Position numbers and translations under genes: made by a program. The notes below the pieces were generated by a model. The model ran no database searches and was not told the DNA's origin. It saw nothing but the letters and a program-made list of their open reading frames with translations. From NCBI RefSeq assembly GCF_001293685.1, contig NZ_BCAG01000006.1, forward strand, positions 620,001 to 684,000: a stretch of DNA of 64,000 nt, in the 5' to 3' direction. Below, one piece after another: positions 9,689-17,071 of the stretch; position 1 is the stretch's first letter, and each line of letters begins with the position of its first letter. This DNA is from Desulfatitalea tepidiphila (lineage in GTDB: Bacteria; Desulfobacterota; Desulfobacteria; Desulfobacterales; Desulfosarcinaceae).

Positions 9689-9799
9689 TCATTCTGTGGG
9701 CCTTTGAACCAGGGGGGTTGAATTTTTTCTTGAGTGTGTTGCTGGTTAGGATCTATGGTGACGACAGTGATCCTTCCTCATGTTCAGGGTGAACATACC

Positions 9800-10636
9800 A
9801 TGATACGACTTGATTCATCGCAGGTCGCGGAAGCCAAGCGGCAACTTGAGAGCCGGCGAAGCATTCTGGTGAGGCTGGCAAATGATCCGTCCGTGAAAAT
9901 GGATGATCTTGATCGTGCGGAGATTATAAAGTATCTGGCCAGCGGTCGGCGGCCAGAGCAGCCCAGCGACATCCCCTCACTCATGAGATCCTTCATCAAG
10001 AGCTGCTACACCTACTCGGTCCTGCGAAAGTATGGCACTCGGGTCCTCGGCCAAATCCCTACACCAGGTACTATTGGCCTGCTCCTTGAGATGGTGTTTG
10101 CCGAGAGCTCATTTCTGGATGATGAGACGTGGTATCCCAAAAACTTGTACGCCGTTGCCATGAACATCCAGCGACAAATGCAGTTCGATTTGACGTCCAA
10201 CCAACCTATGCCCCGCATGCTACGAGTGATGTTGGACGGCTCAAAAGAGATGGCAAAGCGCCTTGCGAGTGGGCTGCAGCCTTTCTATGAATTAATCGAG
10301 CAGGTATCGGCCTCCAGCCCTGAGGCAATGTGGAAATTTGTCGTTAACTTTGCCAAGCCCATCTACAATGTGGGTCCGGCGTTGATCTGCGATTTCATAA
10401 AGGAGATCGGATTCGTCCGCTTCGTCAAGGTCGATCACCATTTTCTTGGGCAGTTCAAGGGGCTGTTCGGAGGGTATGAGGACTGCAGGCACCTGAGCAA
10501 CAAGAGGCATTTCCTGCTATCGCAGTGGCTGGCAGATGCCGTCGAGATCGAACCGTACTACCTCGACAGGATTCTATACGAGTGGGGCAGGTACGGTTTT
10601 CAGTTATCAAATTACGGCCGTTCATCCCCCCAATAA
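9800..10636 (+). CDS. Protein with helix-hairpin-helix / DNA-glycosylase-like segment (278 aa)
   Basis: Start chosen at 9800 (MIRLDSSQVAEAKRQ); the frame is open upstream but that part looks non-coding. The first 60 residues are helical and charged. Residues 188-215 (YNVGPALICDFIKEIG then VKVDHHF) resemble the hairpin and the following VD(T)H element of HhH-GPD base-excision glycosylases, in which the Asp (here about D212) is catalytic. The usual LPGVG and four-Cys cluster are absent, so the assignment is to a fold-like segment, not to a known enzyme. The 3' end overlaps the convergent gene by 15 bases. A DNA repair or modified-base role would suit an island but is inference. Confidence 0.65.
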   Translation: MIRLDSSQVAEAKRQLESRRSILVRLANDPSVKMDDLDRAEIIKYLASGRRPEQPSDIPSLMRSFIKSCYTYSVLRKYGTRVLGQIPTPGTIGLLLEMVFAESSFLDDETWYPKNLYAVAMNIQRQMQFDLTSNQPMPRMLRVMLDGSKEMAKRLASGLQPFYELIEQVSASSPEAMWKFVVNFAKPIYNVGPALICDFIKEIGFVRFVKVDHHFLGQFKGLFGGYEDCRHLSNKRHFLLSQWLADAVEIEPYYLDRILYEWGRYGFQLSNYGRSSPQ

Positions 10637-10945
10637 CTCGCACTCACATGTCAACCGGCGGCCGATCTTTTCCTCGATAACATCCTGTGCCTCCATGTCG
10701 TCGTAGCCCCACTTACGACAGTATTGTTCAAGATACTGAAATGGCCGCCAGTTTGGATTTCGAGAGTTGTGTTCCTGACCGCAATAATATCGCATCTCTT
10801 TCAATATGCCATTTTCGTCCATCACCTTATATGATTGGAGATTTTCCCGAAGTAGCTGGAAATATCCCTCTATAAAACGCTTGTAAATTTCTGGCTGGTC
10901 AAGCTCGATGTACGTTTGGCTGGGCAACTTGAATGTGTTACGCAT
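10622..10945 (-). CDS. Small hypothetical protein (107 aa), intact paralogue of the 11898-12071 fragment
   Basis: The ATG at 10945 is preceded by AAAGGAGGACTTCATAT, a strong site. The product begins MRNTFKLPSQ. Its core (IELDQPEIYKRFIEGYFQLL, then SYKVMDENGILKEM) is mostly helical. The C-terminal half contains C, W and Y residues (YYCGQEHN, CRKWGYDD) and a CEC pair near the end. I do not recognise the family. A second copy of its first half lies at 11898-12071, with an AT-rich TPR gene between the copies. Function unknown. Confidence 0.7.
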   Translation of the reverse strand: MRNTFKLPSQTYIELDQPEIYKRFIEGYFQLLRENLQSYKVMDENGILKEMRYYCGQEHNSRNPNWRPFQYLEQYCRKWGYDDMEAQDVIEEKIGRRLTCECELLGG

Positions 10946-11274
10946 ATATGAAGTCCTCCTTTTTTGAAAATTTGGCAGTGCTGCCTGGATTGGCAAACAT
11001 ACAGTGCCAAAAAATTTTTATCTTAAGATAATATTATAGAAAGCCGATAAGAATTTTAATTTTAAAAAAAAGCAAAATTTGATTAACAGATAGGTTCATT
11101 TTTAATGTTTTAAAATACTCCTATTTGTTCATAAAATTTTCAAACAAACACTTTTTTAAATACGAAAATATTTATTGATAGAAACATAAAATTTGCTAAC
11201 TGATCCCAATGATCATTCAGTCGTAAAAAGCTTTAAATAATTTTCACAATAAACATAAAGGAGAAGAATAAAGA
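10946..11274. other. AT-rich intergenic region
   Basis: About 330 bases, far more AT-rich than either flank, between divergent genes. It must hold promoters for the 107-aa gene (minus strand) and the TPR gene (plus strand). AT-tracts such as runs of T and A around 11010-11170 could bind nucleoid proteins. I see no hairpin terminator and no RNA gene. Confidence 0.45.
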
Positions 11275-11901
11275 ATGTCAACTAATACGAGAACTTATGA
11301 AATAGATAACCAAAATGTTAATTTTTATAACTCTGAAAAACATAAGTTGCCATGCTGGAAATGTAAAGTTAGAGGAACTTGTTTTAAGGAAAATATTGCT
11401 ATTGAAAGTGAGGATAAGGATTCTACAGTTACGCTGGATAAGCCTTGTGTCGATGCTATATTAACAATGGACCTTATCGACCTCGCTGACGGACTTGAAG
11501 CACCTATAGAATTTATAGATAAAAAAGACTTAGCAACACTATTTAATGACGCTTTATATGCTTGTGATCTAGACCATCCCTCAACTATTGGTGAAACTTT
11601 TACACAGGTAGGCTATGCGATGTTTATCAGAATTGTTCAAAGAGATCCCAATTATGTCCATAATGGTTATGATACCGCATATTACCGCTTAGGAAATTTA
11701 TTTGTTTCTGTGTTTAAAGATTTCGATAATGCAATAGATTTATACTCTCGGGCCATCAATTTAACCACTCAAAGGGGAGATGCATATATGAAGCGCGGAT
11801 ATTGCTGGCTGGAAAAAAATGATTCAGAAAAAGCACTTGCTGATTTTAGAAAAGCAATACAGATCGATGGAATTTTAACCCATGTCCACTACCAGAGTTA
11901 G
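11275..11901 (+). CDS. Cys-containing TPR-repeat protein (208 aa)
   Basis: The ATG follows aaaggagaagaa. The N-terminal 60 residues contain a CWKCKVRGTC cluster with another Cys near residue 57, possibly a metal site. From about residue 120 to the C-terminus there are tetratricopeptide-type helix pairs (AYYRLGNLFVSVFKDFDNAI, then AYMKRGYCWLEKNDSEKALA), so this is probably a protein-protein interaction adaptor. Base composition is much lower in GC than its neighbours, a sign of separate acquisition. It converges with, and overlaps by four bases, the truncated paralogue on the other strand. No specific function can be assigned. Confidence 0.75.
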   Translation: MSTNTRTYEIDNQNVNFYNSEKHKLPCWKCKVRGTCFKENIAIESEDKDSTVTLDKPCVDAILTMDLIDLADGLEAPIEFIDKKDLATLFNDALYACDLDHPSTIGETFTQVGYAMFIRIVQRDPNYVHNGYDTAYYRLGNLFVSVFKDFDNAIDLYSRAINLTTQRGDAYMKRGYCWLEKNDSEKALADFRKAIQIDGILTHVHYQS

Positions 11902-12071
11902 AGACGGTGGATTGATTGGATCTCTCTCAGGCTGCCATTTTGGTCCATGACCTTGTATTGTTGGAGCTTTGACCGGAGCAGCTGAAGATATCCCTGCATA
12001 AACCCTTGATAAATTTCAGGTTGATCCAGGTCGATGCATGTTTTTCCGGGTGATGTGTTTGCGTTGTGCAT
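11898..12071 (-). pseudogene. Truncated paralogue of the 107-aa gene at 10622-10945
   Basis: A GGAGGACT site precedes the ATG at 12071. The 57-residue product contains IDLDQPEIYQGFMQGYLQLL and QQYKVMDQNGSLREI, closely matching the first half of the protein encoded at 10622-10945. The similarity then ends and a stop follows after IQSIHRL. The loss occurs exactly where the AT-rich TPR gene ends, so insertion of that block probably cut this copy. It keeps a functional-looking start and may still be translated. Confidence 0.65.
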
Positions 12072-12320
12072 TTAGGAGTCCTCCTATAAAAAGTTCCAGG
12101 CGCCTGGTGCTGGTGCTAGCAGAATCGCTTTTCGTTTTCAGCCAGAAAATTTGGAACAATGAGAAGCGCGTCTGTAATCCGCAGATTGTGATCTGGAATC
12201 GTGGTGTTTTTTCAATATCCGAGCGCTTATCCACTTCAATCAATCAACACTCCTGGGATTCTTGATCGAAATCGCCCTGATACTGCCCACGCCTGCCGCA
12301 ATTTACCATAATAGAAACAA

Positions 12321-13415
12321 CTATTTTACATATCCCCAATCGATATCATTGATGTCCGAATAACCAGAATCTACTATAACCATATTACGATTTCTGAGGT
12401 TAGCTAACTTGTATCCCATCCATCGTTTTGATTTCCCAGATTTCACGATAACTGGCATCATGGCGACCATTTTCTGAATCTCACCATCAACCAGATAAGG
12501 TTCGCCACTCTTCACCAATAGATCCTTGAAAACTTCGTCCACTCGACCTTTTGTTCGTTTAGTTTCCCCAGTGAGCAAGGCACTTTCGTCCCAATAATTA
12601 ACGCCCTTATGTTTGAATGCCCGTGCACCATTATCAAAACAGACGTTTCGGATTGCCTCTGCATCTTCCCGCTCTCCGATTAACGGCATGCACATAGCAC
12701 GAACGAAAACACCGCCCGAGGCAAATTTCTCTATCACCTTTAACCTTTTGGAAACGGATGGAGCCCACCCTTCCATTTTACGTCTTCGATTTTCATCAAG
12801 TGTAGTAATTGTGATTTCAAGTTGAACCTGATCCGTCATATCGCGGATAATGTCTAAATGCTTGTAGATCATGTGACTTTTGGTGACCAGGTGCACCATC
12901 CATTTATTATCATTTTCCCAATGCTTTCTGAAAACTTGAAGCACTTCGGCCATGATGTCGCGCTTGAGTTCTTTTTCCACCTTAGCTATTACTAACGGCA
13001 GATATCCCTCCGTAGCAGGGTTCACCTGTACCCTTTTTAAATGCTGAGGCAAATGCTTGTATTTTTCCAGTTCCTTATCCAACTTATCTGCAATCCAGAG
13101 TTTTACTTTTGCTTCAATTGGAAATTCAGCTTGGAGGTTGAAAGGGTATCCTTGAACATAGCAATACTGGCAACCAAAATGACAGCCGATACCGGTATTC
13201 AAGGTGAAAGGAAAATTGTGACTGTCGATTTCTTTTTGCTTGGTGAGGGCCGTGCCAGGTTTATCATGAAAAATAACAGTCTTTTTGGTGTCCGCTTTCT
13301 TTTTTGGTTCGGGGACTTTATGGAAAGCAGGGATGACGATATCATCCACAATCTCTTTTACGTTGTCATCTTCAGATCTTTTTTGCTTTGATTCCACGAT
13401 TGTTTCAGTATCCAT
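12321..13415 (-). CDS. Radical SAM protein, spore photoproduct lyase-like (364 aa)
   Basis: I start it at 13415 (MDTETIVESK) after an AGGAGAG site. The radical SAM [4Fe-4S] motif CxxxCxxC is at residues 78-85 (CHFGCQYC), preceded by NTGIG as in the spore photoproduct lyase (SplB)-like group, and ITITTLDE follows in the TIM barrel. The family uses SAM to create a 5'-deoxyadenosyl radical; the substrate cannot be read here. The C-terminal region lacks further Cys clusters, so no auxiliary cluster is evident. A second, shorter radical SAM gene of similar style lies at 21231-22025 in the same island. DNA-lesion repair or nucleic-acid modification is plausible but unproven. Confidence 0.85.
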   Translation of the reverse strand: MDTETIVESKQKRSEDDNVKEIVDDIVIPAFHKVPEPKKKADTKKTVIFHDKPGTALTKQKEIDSHNFPFTLNTGIGCHFGCQYCYVQGYPFNLQAEFPIEAKVKLWIADKLDKELEKYKHLPQHLKRVQVNPATEGYLPLVIAKVEKELKRDIMAEVLQVFRKHWENDNKWMVHLVTKSHMIYKHLDIIRDMTDQVQLEITITTLDENRRRKMEGWAPSVSKRLKVIEKFASGGVFVRAMCMPLIGEREDAEAIRNVCFDNGARAFKHKGVNYWDESALLTGETKRTKGRVDEVFKDLLVKSGEPYLVDGEIQKMVAMMPVIVKSGKSKRWMGYKLANLRNRNMVIVDSGYSDINDIDWGYVK

Positions 13416-13598
13416 AAACGCTCTCCTGTTGTTTTTATTTTTGGCGGCACCATCAATTCTCTGATAATTAACAGTGCACCGCCATATTTTTCTGCACATT
13501 TGAGGACCTGTTTGATTAGAATCGGCAAATTATCGGAATACTAAAGAATAGCTATCCAAAAAAAGGGAATAAACCTACTGAAACACCCGCAGGGATTT

Positions 13599-14071
13599 GG
13601 TGCGATTTCATCTCAGTACCTTCCTTATGTTTCCTCCTGCCGATCTTTTCGGCCCTTCAGGCTGTGTGTCGGGAGCTACCGGCCATAAAGCGTCTTGACG
13701 CGCAACGCAAGATTCGCCACTGGTATTGGGCGTCAGTTTTCACTAATCGTTATTCGGGCGCTGTGGAATCCACCAGCGCGCGCGATTTCCTCGACTTGAA
13801 AGCCTGGATGGACGATGATGATGTCCGGCCACCGATGCTGCAGGAATTCCATAACAATTTTAGGAACATCGACTTACGCAAAGAAACAAAAAAGGAACAT
13901 CGATTTATAACGGTATTTTCAATTTGCTCGTTTTGCAGGGGGCAAGAGATTGGATGACAGGAAACGTGCCGTCATATGGTGATCTGGACGATCACCATAT
14001 CGTACCTTCATCGCGTGCTGACAATGGCCTCAAAAGCATCAACGTTCACACGATCCTAAATCGAACTGCGG
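13599..14071 (+). pseudogene. Remnant of a DUF262/DUF1524 (GmrSD-like) restriction enzyme
   Basis: Three pieces in different frames read as one protein: YLPYV in frame 3 (near 13617), then PIFSALQAV through RKIRHWYWASVFTNRYSG and ARDFLDLKAWMDDDD in frame 2 (13640-13870), then FNLLVLQGARDWMTG and LDDHHIVPSS, ending at ILNRTA in frame 1 (13906-14070). The RHWYW block and the DHHIVP HNH site are signatures of DUF262/DUF1524 proteins such as GmrSD, which attack modified DNA. At least two frameshifts plus an IS-like end at its 3' side show that it is dead. The N-terminal ParB-like DUF262 domain is not present upstream. Confidence 0.75.
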
Positions 14072-14161
14072 TGGTCCCCAAAAACTGGACAATGTGCTAA
14101 GCTCTGGGCCACACCCTAAAAGGAGCTTTTCATGACCAAGAAACGGAACCAAGATATCCAA
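14072..14161 (+). mobile_element. IS3-family-like terminal fragment
   Basis: Bases 14072-14091 read tggtccccaaaaactggaca, the kind of terminal inverted repeat found on IS3-family elements. About 40 bases on, after aaaggagctttt, an ATG starts MTKKRNQ, like the beginning of IS3 OrfA, but the frame stops after 12 codons. No transposase remains and no matching right end was found nearby. It directly abuts the broken DUF262 gene, which it probably interrupted before internal deletion. Confidence 0.5.
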
Positions 14162-14182
14162 CCACAGTAAAGGATCAAGATA

Positions 14183-14974
14183 ATGCACCCGTTGATTGAT
14201 ACAAAAATGGTCGAAACCATTCGGGCCCTCGGGCACACCTTTGACAATTTGCCCGAGCGCATCGAAACGATGAAAGCGATGAATCTACCGTTTGATCGCC
14301 CGGCGGAAAATGTGGTTATTATGGGCTGTCAAAATCTGAAAATGGTTCCCAATGCAGTTGAAAAATTCGCCCGAATACTGGAACGCGCAGGCGTTGATTT
14401 CACCTTTTTGTCCAAGGAATATTGCTGCGGCAATTATCTGTATCGTCCGGCAATCAAGGCAAAAGACGAAACGGCGATGGAAGAGTGTCACACGCTTTCA
14501 AAAGAATTTGTCGGCAACAACATCGAACAGGCGAAAAAGCTGGGGGCAAACCGAATCATTCTTTTCTGCTCGCCATGCTATCCAATCTATAAGTTTGCGT
14601 TTCCAGAGGAGAACATCATCTATTTTCCCGAGGTCCTGCTTGAGTCCATGGGCACTTTGGAATGCAATCAACAAATCGATTATTATGCCGGATGCTATAA
14701 GTTACACCGACGTTTTGCACCTGTTCCCGTGGATTTGAAATCAACGAATCAGGTCTTCGACAAGATCAAAGGGCTATCCGTAAACAGGATCAGCGCGCCT
14801 TCCTGTTGTTTTACACCTGCTGGCCTGGGGCACATGCTCGATCACGTTCAAGCCGACACCATGGTTCACATCTGCACCGGGTGCTATTCACAGGCCGTTG
14901 TCAATATGCCTGAAGATCGGCACGTGAATATTATGATGCTCCCCGAATTTATTGATATGATTCAGACCGCATAA
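14183..14974 (+). CDS. CCG-domain (HdrB/GlpC-like) iron-sulfur protein
   Basis: A 263-residue protein with cysteine-rich CCG-type motifs as in the B subunit of heterodisulfide reductase and in GlpC/LutA-type oxidoreductase subunits. C49 sits in IMGCQN and an ECC-like pair at residues 81-82 (EYCCGN). Further Cys are in FCSPCYP and YAGCYK, then PSCCF and CTGC near the C-terminus. Such domains bind a (noncubane) [4Fe-4S] cluster and pass electrons or handle thiols/disulfides. Normally a partner (HdrC, flavoprotein or LutB) is adjacent; none is here. It stands alone after an IS remnant, so it may be a passenger or leftover of a larger operon. Start at 14183 after aaaggatcaagata. Confidence 0.85.
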   Translation: MHPLIDTKMVETIRALGHTFDNLPERIETMKAMNLPFDRPAENVVIMGCQNLKMVPNAVEKFARILERAGVDFTFLSKEYCCGNYLYRPAIKAKDETAMEECHTLSKEFVGNNIEQAKKLGANRIILFCSPCYPIYKFAFPEENIIYFPEVLLESMGTLECNQQIDYYAGCYKLHRRFAPVPVDLKSTNQVFDKIKGLSVNRISAPSCCFTPAGLGHMLDHVQADTMVHICTGCYSQAVVNMPEDRHVNIMMLPEFIDMIQTA

Positions 14975-15225
14975 TGAAATTAGGCTTTGGGAGGATGTCC
15001 AAACTGTATTTGCTTTTCAAAACGAAAAATTGAGTCTGCCGAGAAGCGCGCTTCAAATCTGCAGATCACAGAACGGAACCGGGATGTTTTTTACATCTGA
15101 GGGGTTTTGGTGTGACACCGGCCATCTAATCCTGACTGGCCAGTGCCCAAGACAGACAAGGACACCCGCCCCCCTGACCCACTATTTCACGATGCACTTA
15201 TCCTTTTTTTCGCTCAATATTCCCA

Positions 15226-15441
15226 TCATTGCGTACATCCCGTTCCATTTGCGTCCTCATCTGGCAGCATCTCAAATGGCAACTCCACGGTATACCAGGT
15301 GTGACCACAACCGCCATCATCGATCAAATGAATCACTCGGCGCCGTTTAACCATAATGCCCCTCCATGGCACCTGTTCATAATCCGATAAAACCCTTGTC
15401 TTGCCGATCTTGTTACAATATGGACAGTACTTAATTGCCAT
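15226..15441 (-). CDS. Small zinc-ribbon protein (71 aa)
   Basis: The start at 15441 (MAIKYCPYCNK) follows GGAGG at a good distance; an in-frame ATG 15 bases earlier overlaps that site. A CPYC knuckle near the N-terminus and a GGCGHTWYTVELP stretch near residue 50 form a probable zinc ribbon similar in layout to phage Ogr/Delta-type activators and NrdR-like ribbons. Central residues are basic (MVKRRRVI). It lies downstream of the 328-aa gene on the same strand with 58 bases between. A nucleic-acid-binding regulator is plausible. Confidence 0.65.
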   Translation of the reverse strand: MAIKYCPYCNKIGKTRVLSDYEQVPWRGIMVKRRRVIHLIDDGGCGHTWYTVELPFEMLPDEDANGTGCTQ

Positions 15442-15498
15442 CTGCGTTTCCTCCATTTAAAAATATGAACGCCTATAAAAGACGTCGTTCTTGAAAAT

Positions 15499-16485
15499 TT
15501 ATGCAACTTTATCTTCAAATAAACGATCAGCGGTCTCCTCAATAAACCATCGAAGTCCCCATGCATCATCGTAAATTATCTTCGCAAACTCTGATATTTC
15601 AGCTGGCGATGCTGTGGTCAACCAGTCAAGTTGCTTATCAGAATACTTGATATGCAGTTTTGGCAATCTTCCAACCATATTTTCAAATTCCATTGAATCA
15701 TCACCGTATCGGTTTTTAAGTTCAGGCATTTTAAGATCCAAGACTCGTTTCAAATATTCATGGTTATCGTCTTCTTGTTTAATCACATACCGCACCCCCT
15801 GGTTATCCCAATAGAGTTGTATTTCTCCGAAAAAGCAGCAATCAATATAGATGGTGTGACCCCAGTCGTTCGTCGCCATAATCTCGTCATCGAATGTTTT
15901 CCAGGGCTTATAAAACGCTTCATTGAACGAATTGAAGTAAACGGTCCAGAAGGTATGGGCTAAAACGCGCTCTTTGGATGGCAATTGACCAAATGGCAGT
16001 TTTTCATCATCAGATACATCGATGGGCTCAAGATACTCTGGCAAACCAAATGTGAGTGTCTTTTCATCGATTTGGAAGAGACTGAATCCTAATGGATATC
16101 GCTGAAGGTATTGTACCAATGAAGACACTACAAGCTCGTCTGCTGCAGGGTTTTGAAGATCGCTGGTGTTCGTACCAGGTGCATATAGAATGATCCTTCT
16201 ATCACAGTCATTTCCAATCCCGAAGGTGGCATCGATGATCTGATCAACAGCAGGTTCGCCAATTTTGAGGTCAATAAGAACTCTTATTGCCTCAGGGTCA
16301 TTATCTTTCTTAACTTTTAATAGGATGCCTTCACGGTCGCCTTTTCGCTGGTACTTTTTTATGGGTTTAACTTCCGTGATTTTTGAAATACCGCTTTTTT
16401 CCAGCAGATCGTGTAAGGGTTGCGCCTCGGTAATGAGGTCTATTAGATCTCTAACGTTTTCATTTTTATTCTTGAAATTATGCAT
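15499..16485 (-). CDS. Hypothetical protein (328 aa) coupled to an RHH regulator
   Basis: The start at 16485 follows AAAAGGAGGAAAACCTAA and overlaps the RHH gene by eight bases. The protein is soluble and acidic. N-terminal residues are helical (VRDLIDLITEAQPLHDLLEKSG). Residues 50-75 (GILLKVKKDN through VLIDLKIGE) and the following RRIILYAPG look like a beta-alpha core with an acidic residue before K-x-G, somewhat like PD-(D/E)xK nuclease folds. The pattern is weak. The middle has WTVYFNSFNEAFYKPW and HTIYIDCCFFGEIQLYW. I do not recognise the family. With the coupled RHH partner it could be a toxin-antitoxin-like, nuclease or partition pair; this is inference. Confidence 0.75.
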   Translation of the reverse strand: MHNFKNKNENVRDLIDLITEAQPLHDLLEKSGISKITEVKPIKKYQRKGDREGILLKVKKDNDPEAIRVLIDLKIGEPAVDQIIDATFGIGNDCDRRIILYAPGTNTSDLQNPAADELVVSSLVQYLQRYPLGFSLFQIDEKTLTFGLPEYLEPIDVSDDEKLPFGQLPSKERVLAHTFWTVYFNSFNEAFYKPWKTFDDEIMATNDWGHTIYIDCCFFGEIQLYWDNQGVRYVIKQEDDNHEYLKRVLDLKMPELKNRYGDDSMEFENMVGRLPKLHIKYSDKQLDWLTTASPAEISEFAKIIYDDAWGLRWFIEETADRLFEDKVA

Positions 16486-16642
16486 TTAGGTTTTCCTCCT
16501 TTTGGTCGATTTCTTTTTGAAGCAAGTCGCGAATATACGCTGATATTGTGACTTCCAGATTGTCGGTGATGTCGACCAACCGCTGATAACTATCCTCTGT
16601 GAGCAGCACTCCGACATTGCGAGTATAGAATTTTTTCCGCAT
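16478..16642 (-). CDS. Ribbon-helix-helix (CopG/Arc-like) DNA-binding protein (54 aa)
   Basis: A 54-codon gene with ATG at 16642 after AGGAGGATTTAAGC. The product begins MRKKFYTRNVGVLLTEDSYQ. It fits the RHH pattern: a short basic strand (FYTRNVGVLL), helix A (EDSYQRLVDITDNL), a turn (EVTIS) and helix B (AYIRDLLQKEID). RHH dimers usually repress their own operon. The stop overlaps the next gene's start by eight bases and the ribosome-binding site of that gene lies inside this one, so the two are translationally coupled. It resembles the RHH protein at 20896-21063, which is coupled to the primase in the same way. Confidence 0.75.
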   Translation of the reverse strand: MRKKFYTRNVGVLLTEDSYQRLVDITDNLEVTISAYIRDLLQKEIDQKEENLNA

Positions 16643-17071
16643 GCTTAAATCCTCCTATGAATTGAAATTGTATTTGATTTATATTTTGTTCTGAATTTTT
16701 TAGAAGTTAGTGCGAGTCGGTAACTAAAAGATCCGAGCAAGAATCGAAACGAAATGATGAAATGGTAAAAAGCATCTAAGGAAACGCTGTTGGATTCTAA
16801 ATCTGCTGTCGCATTATTCCTTCTTCATTTTTTCATTTAAAAAATTCCATGAACAACAAATTTTTTATTGAATCGAGGAAACCGCTAATTAGTTCTCAGT
16901 CAAATGGTTTTCTATGTAATTTCAAAGGGCTTGACAATTTTTAGATGTTACAGCTCAATTTTTTCTAAAGTTTCAGACAGACTAACCGAAAACACATTCT
17001 ATAGTAGTGTAATTTTTAGATAAGCAAAGCTTTTGAAAACCATTTATAGGAATCGTAAACAGGAGGCAAAA
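16643..17071. other. AT-rich divergent intergenic region
   Basis: About 430 bases separating the minus-strand RHH gene from the plus-strand zinc-motif gene. A TTGACA is present at 16931-16936 but no convincing -10 element sits at the right distance; ctatagtagtgtaat near 16998 is an alternative -10-like sequence. No gene, RNA or strong hairpin is evident. The promoter of the RHH operon and its operator should be near 16645-16720. Confidence 0.4.

Noticed and set aside
12016-12243. Frames of about 75 codons on both strands
   Set aside because: No ribosome-binding site; they overlap the truncated paralogue and a diverged repeat.
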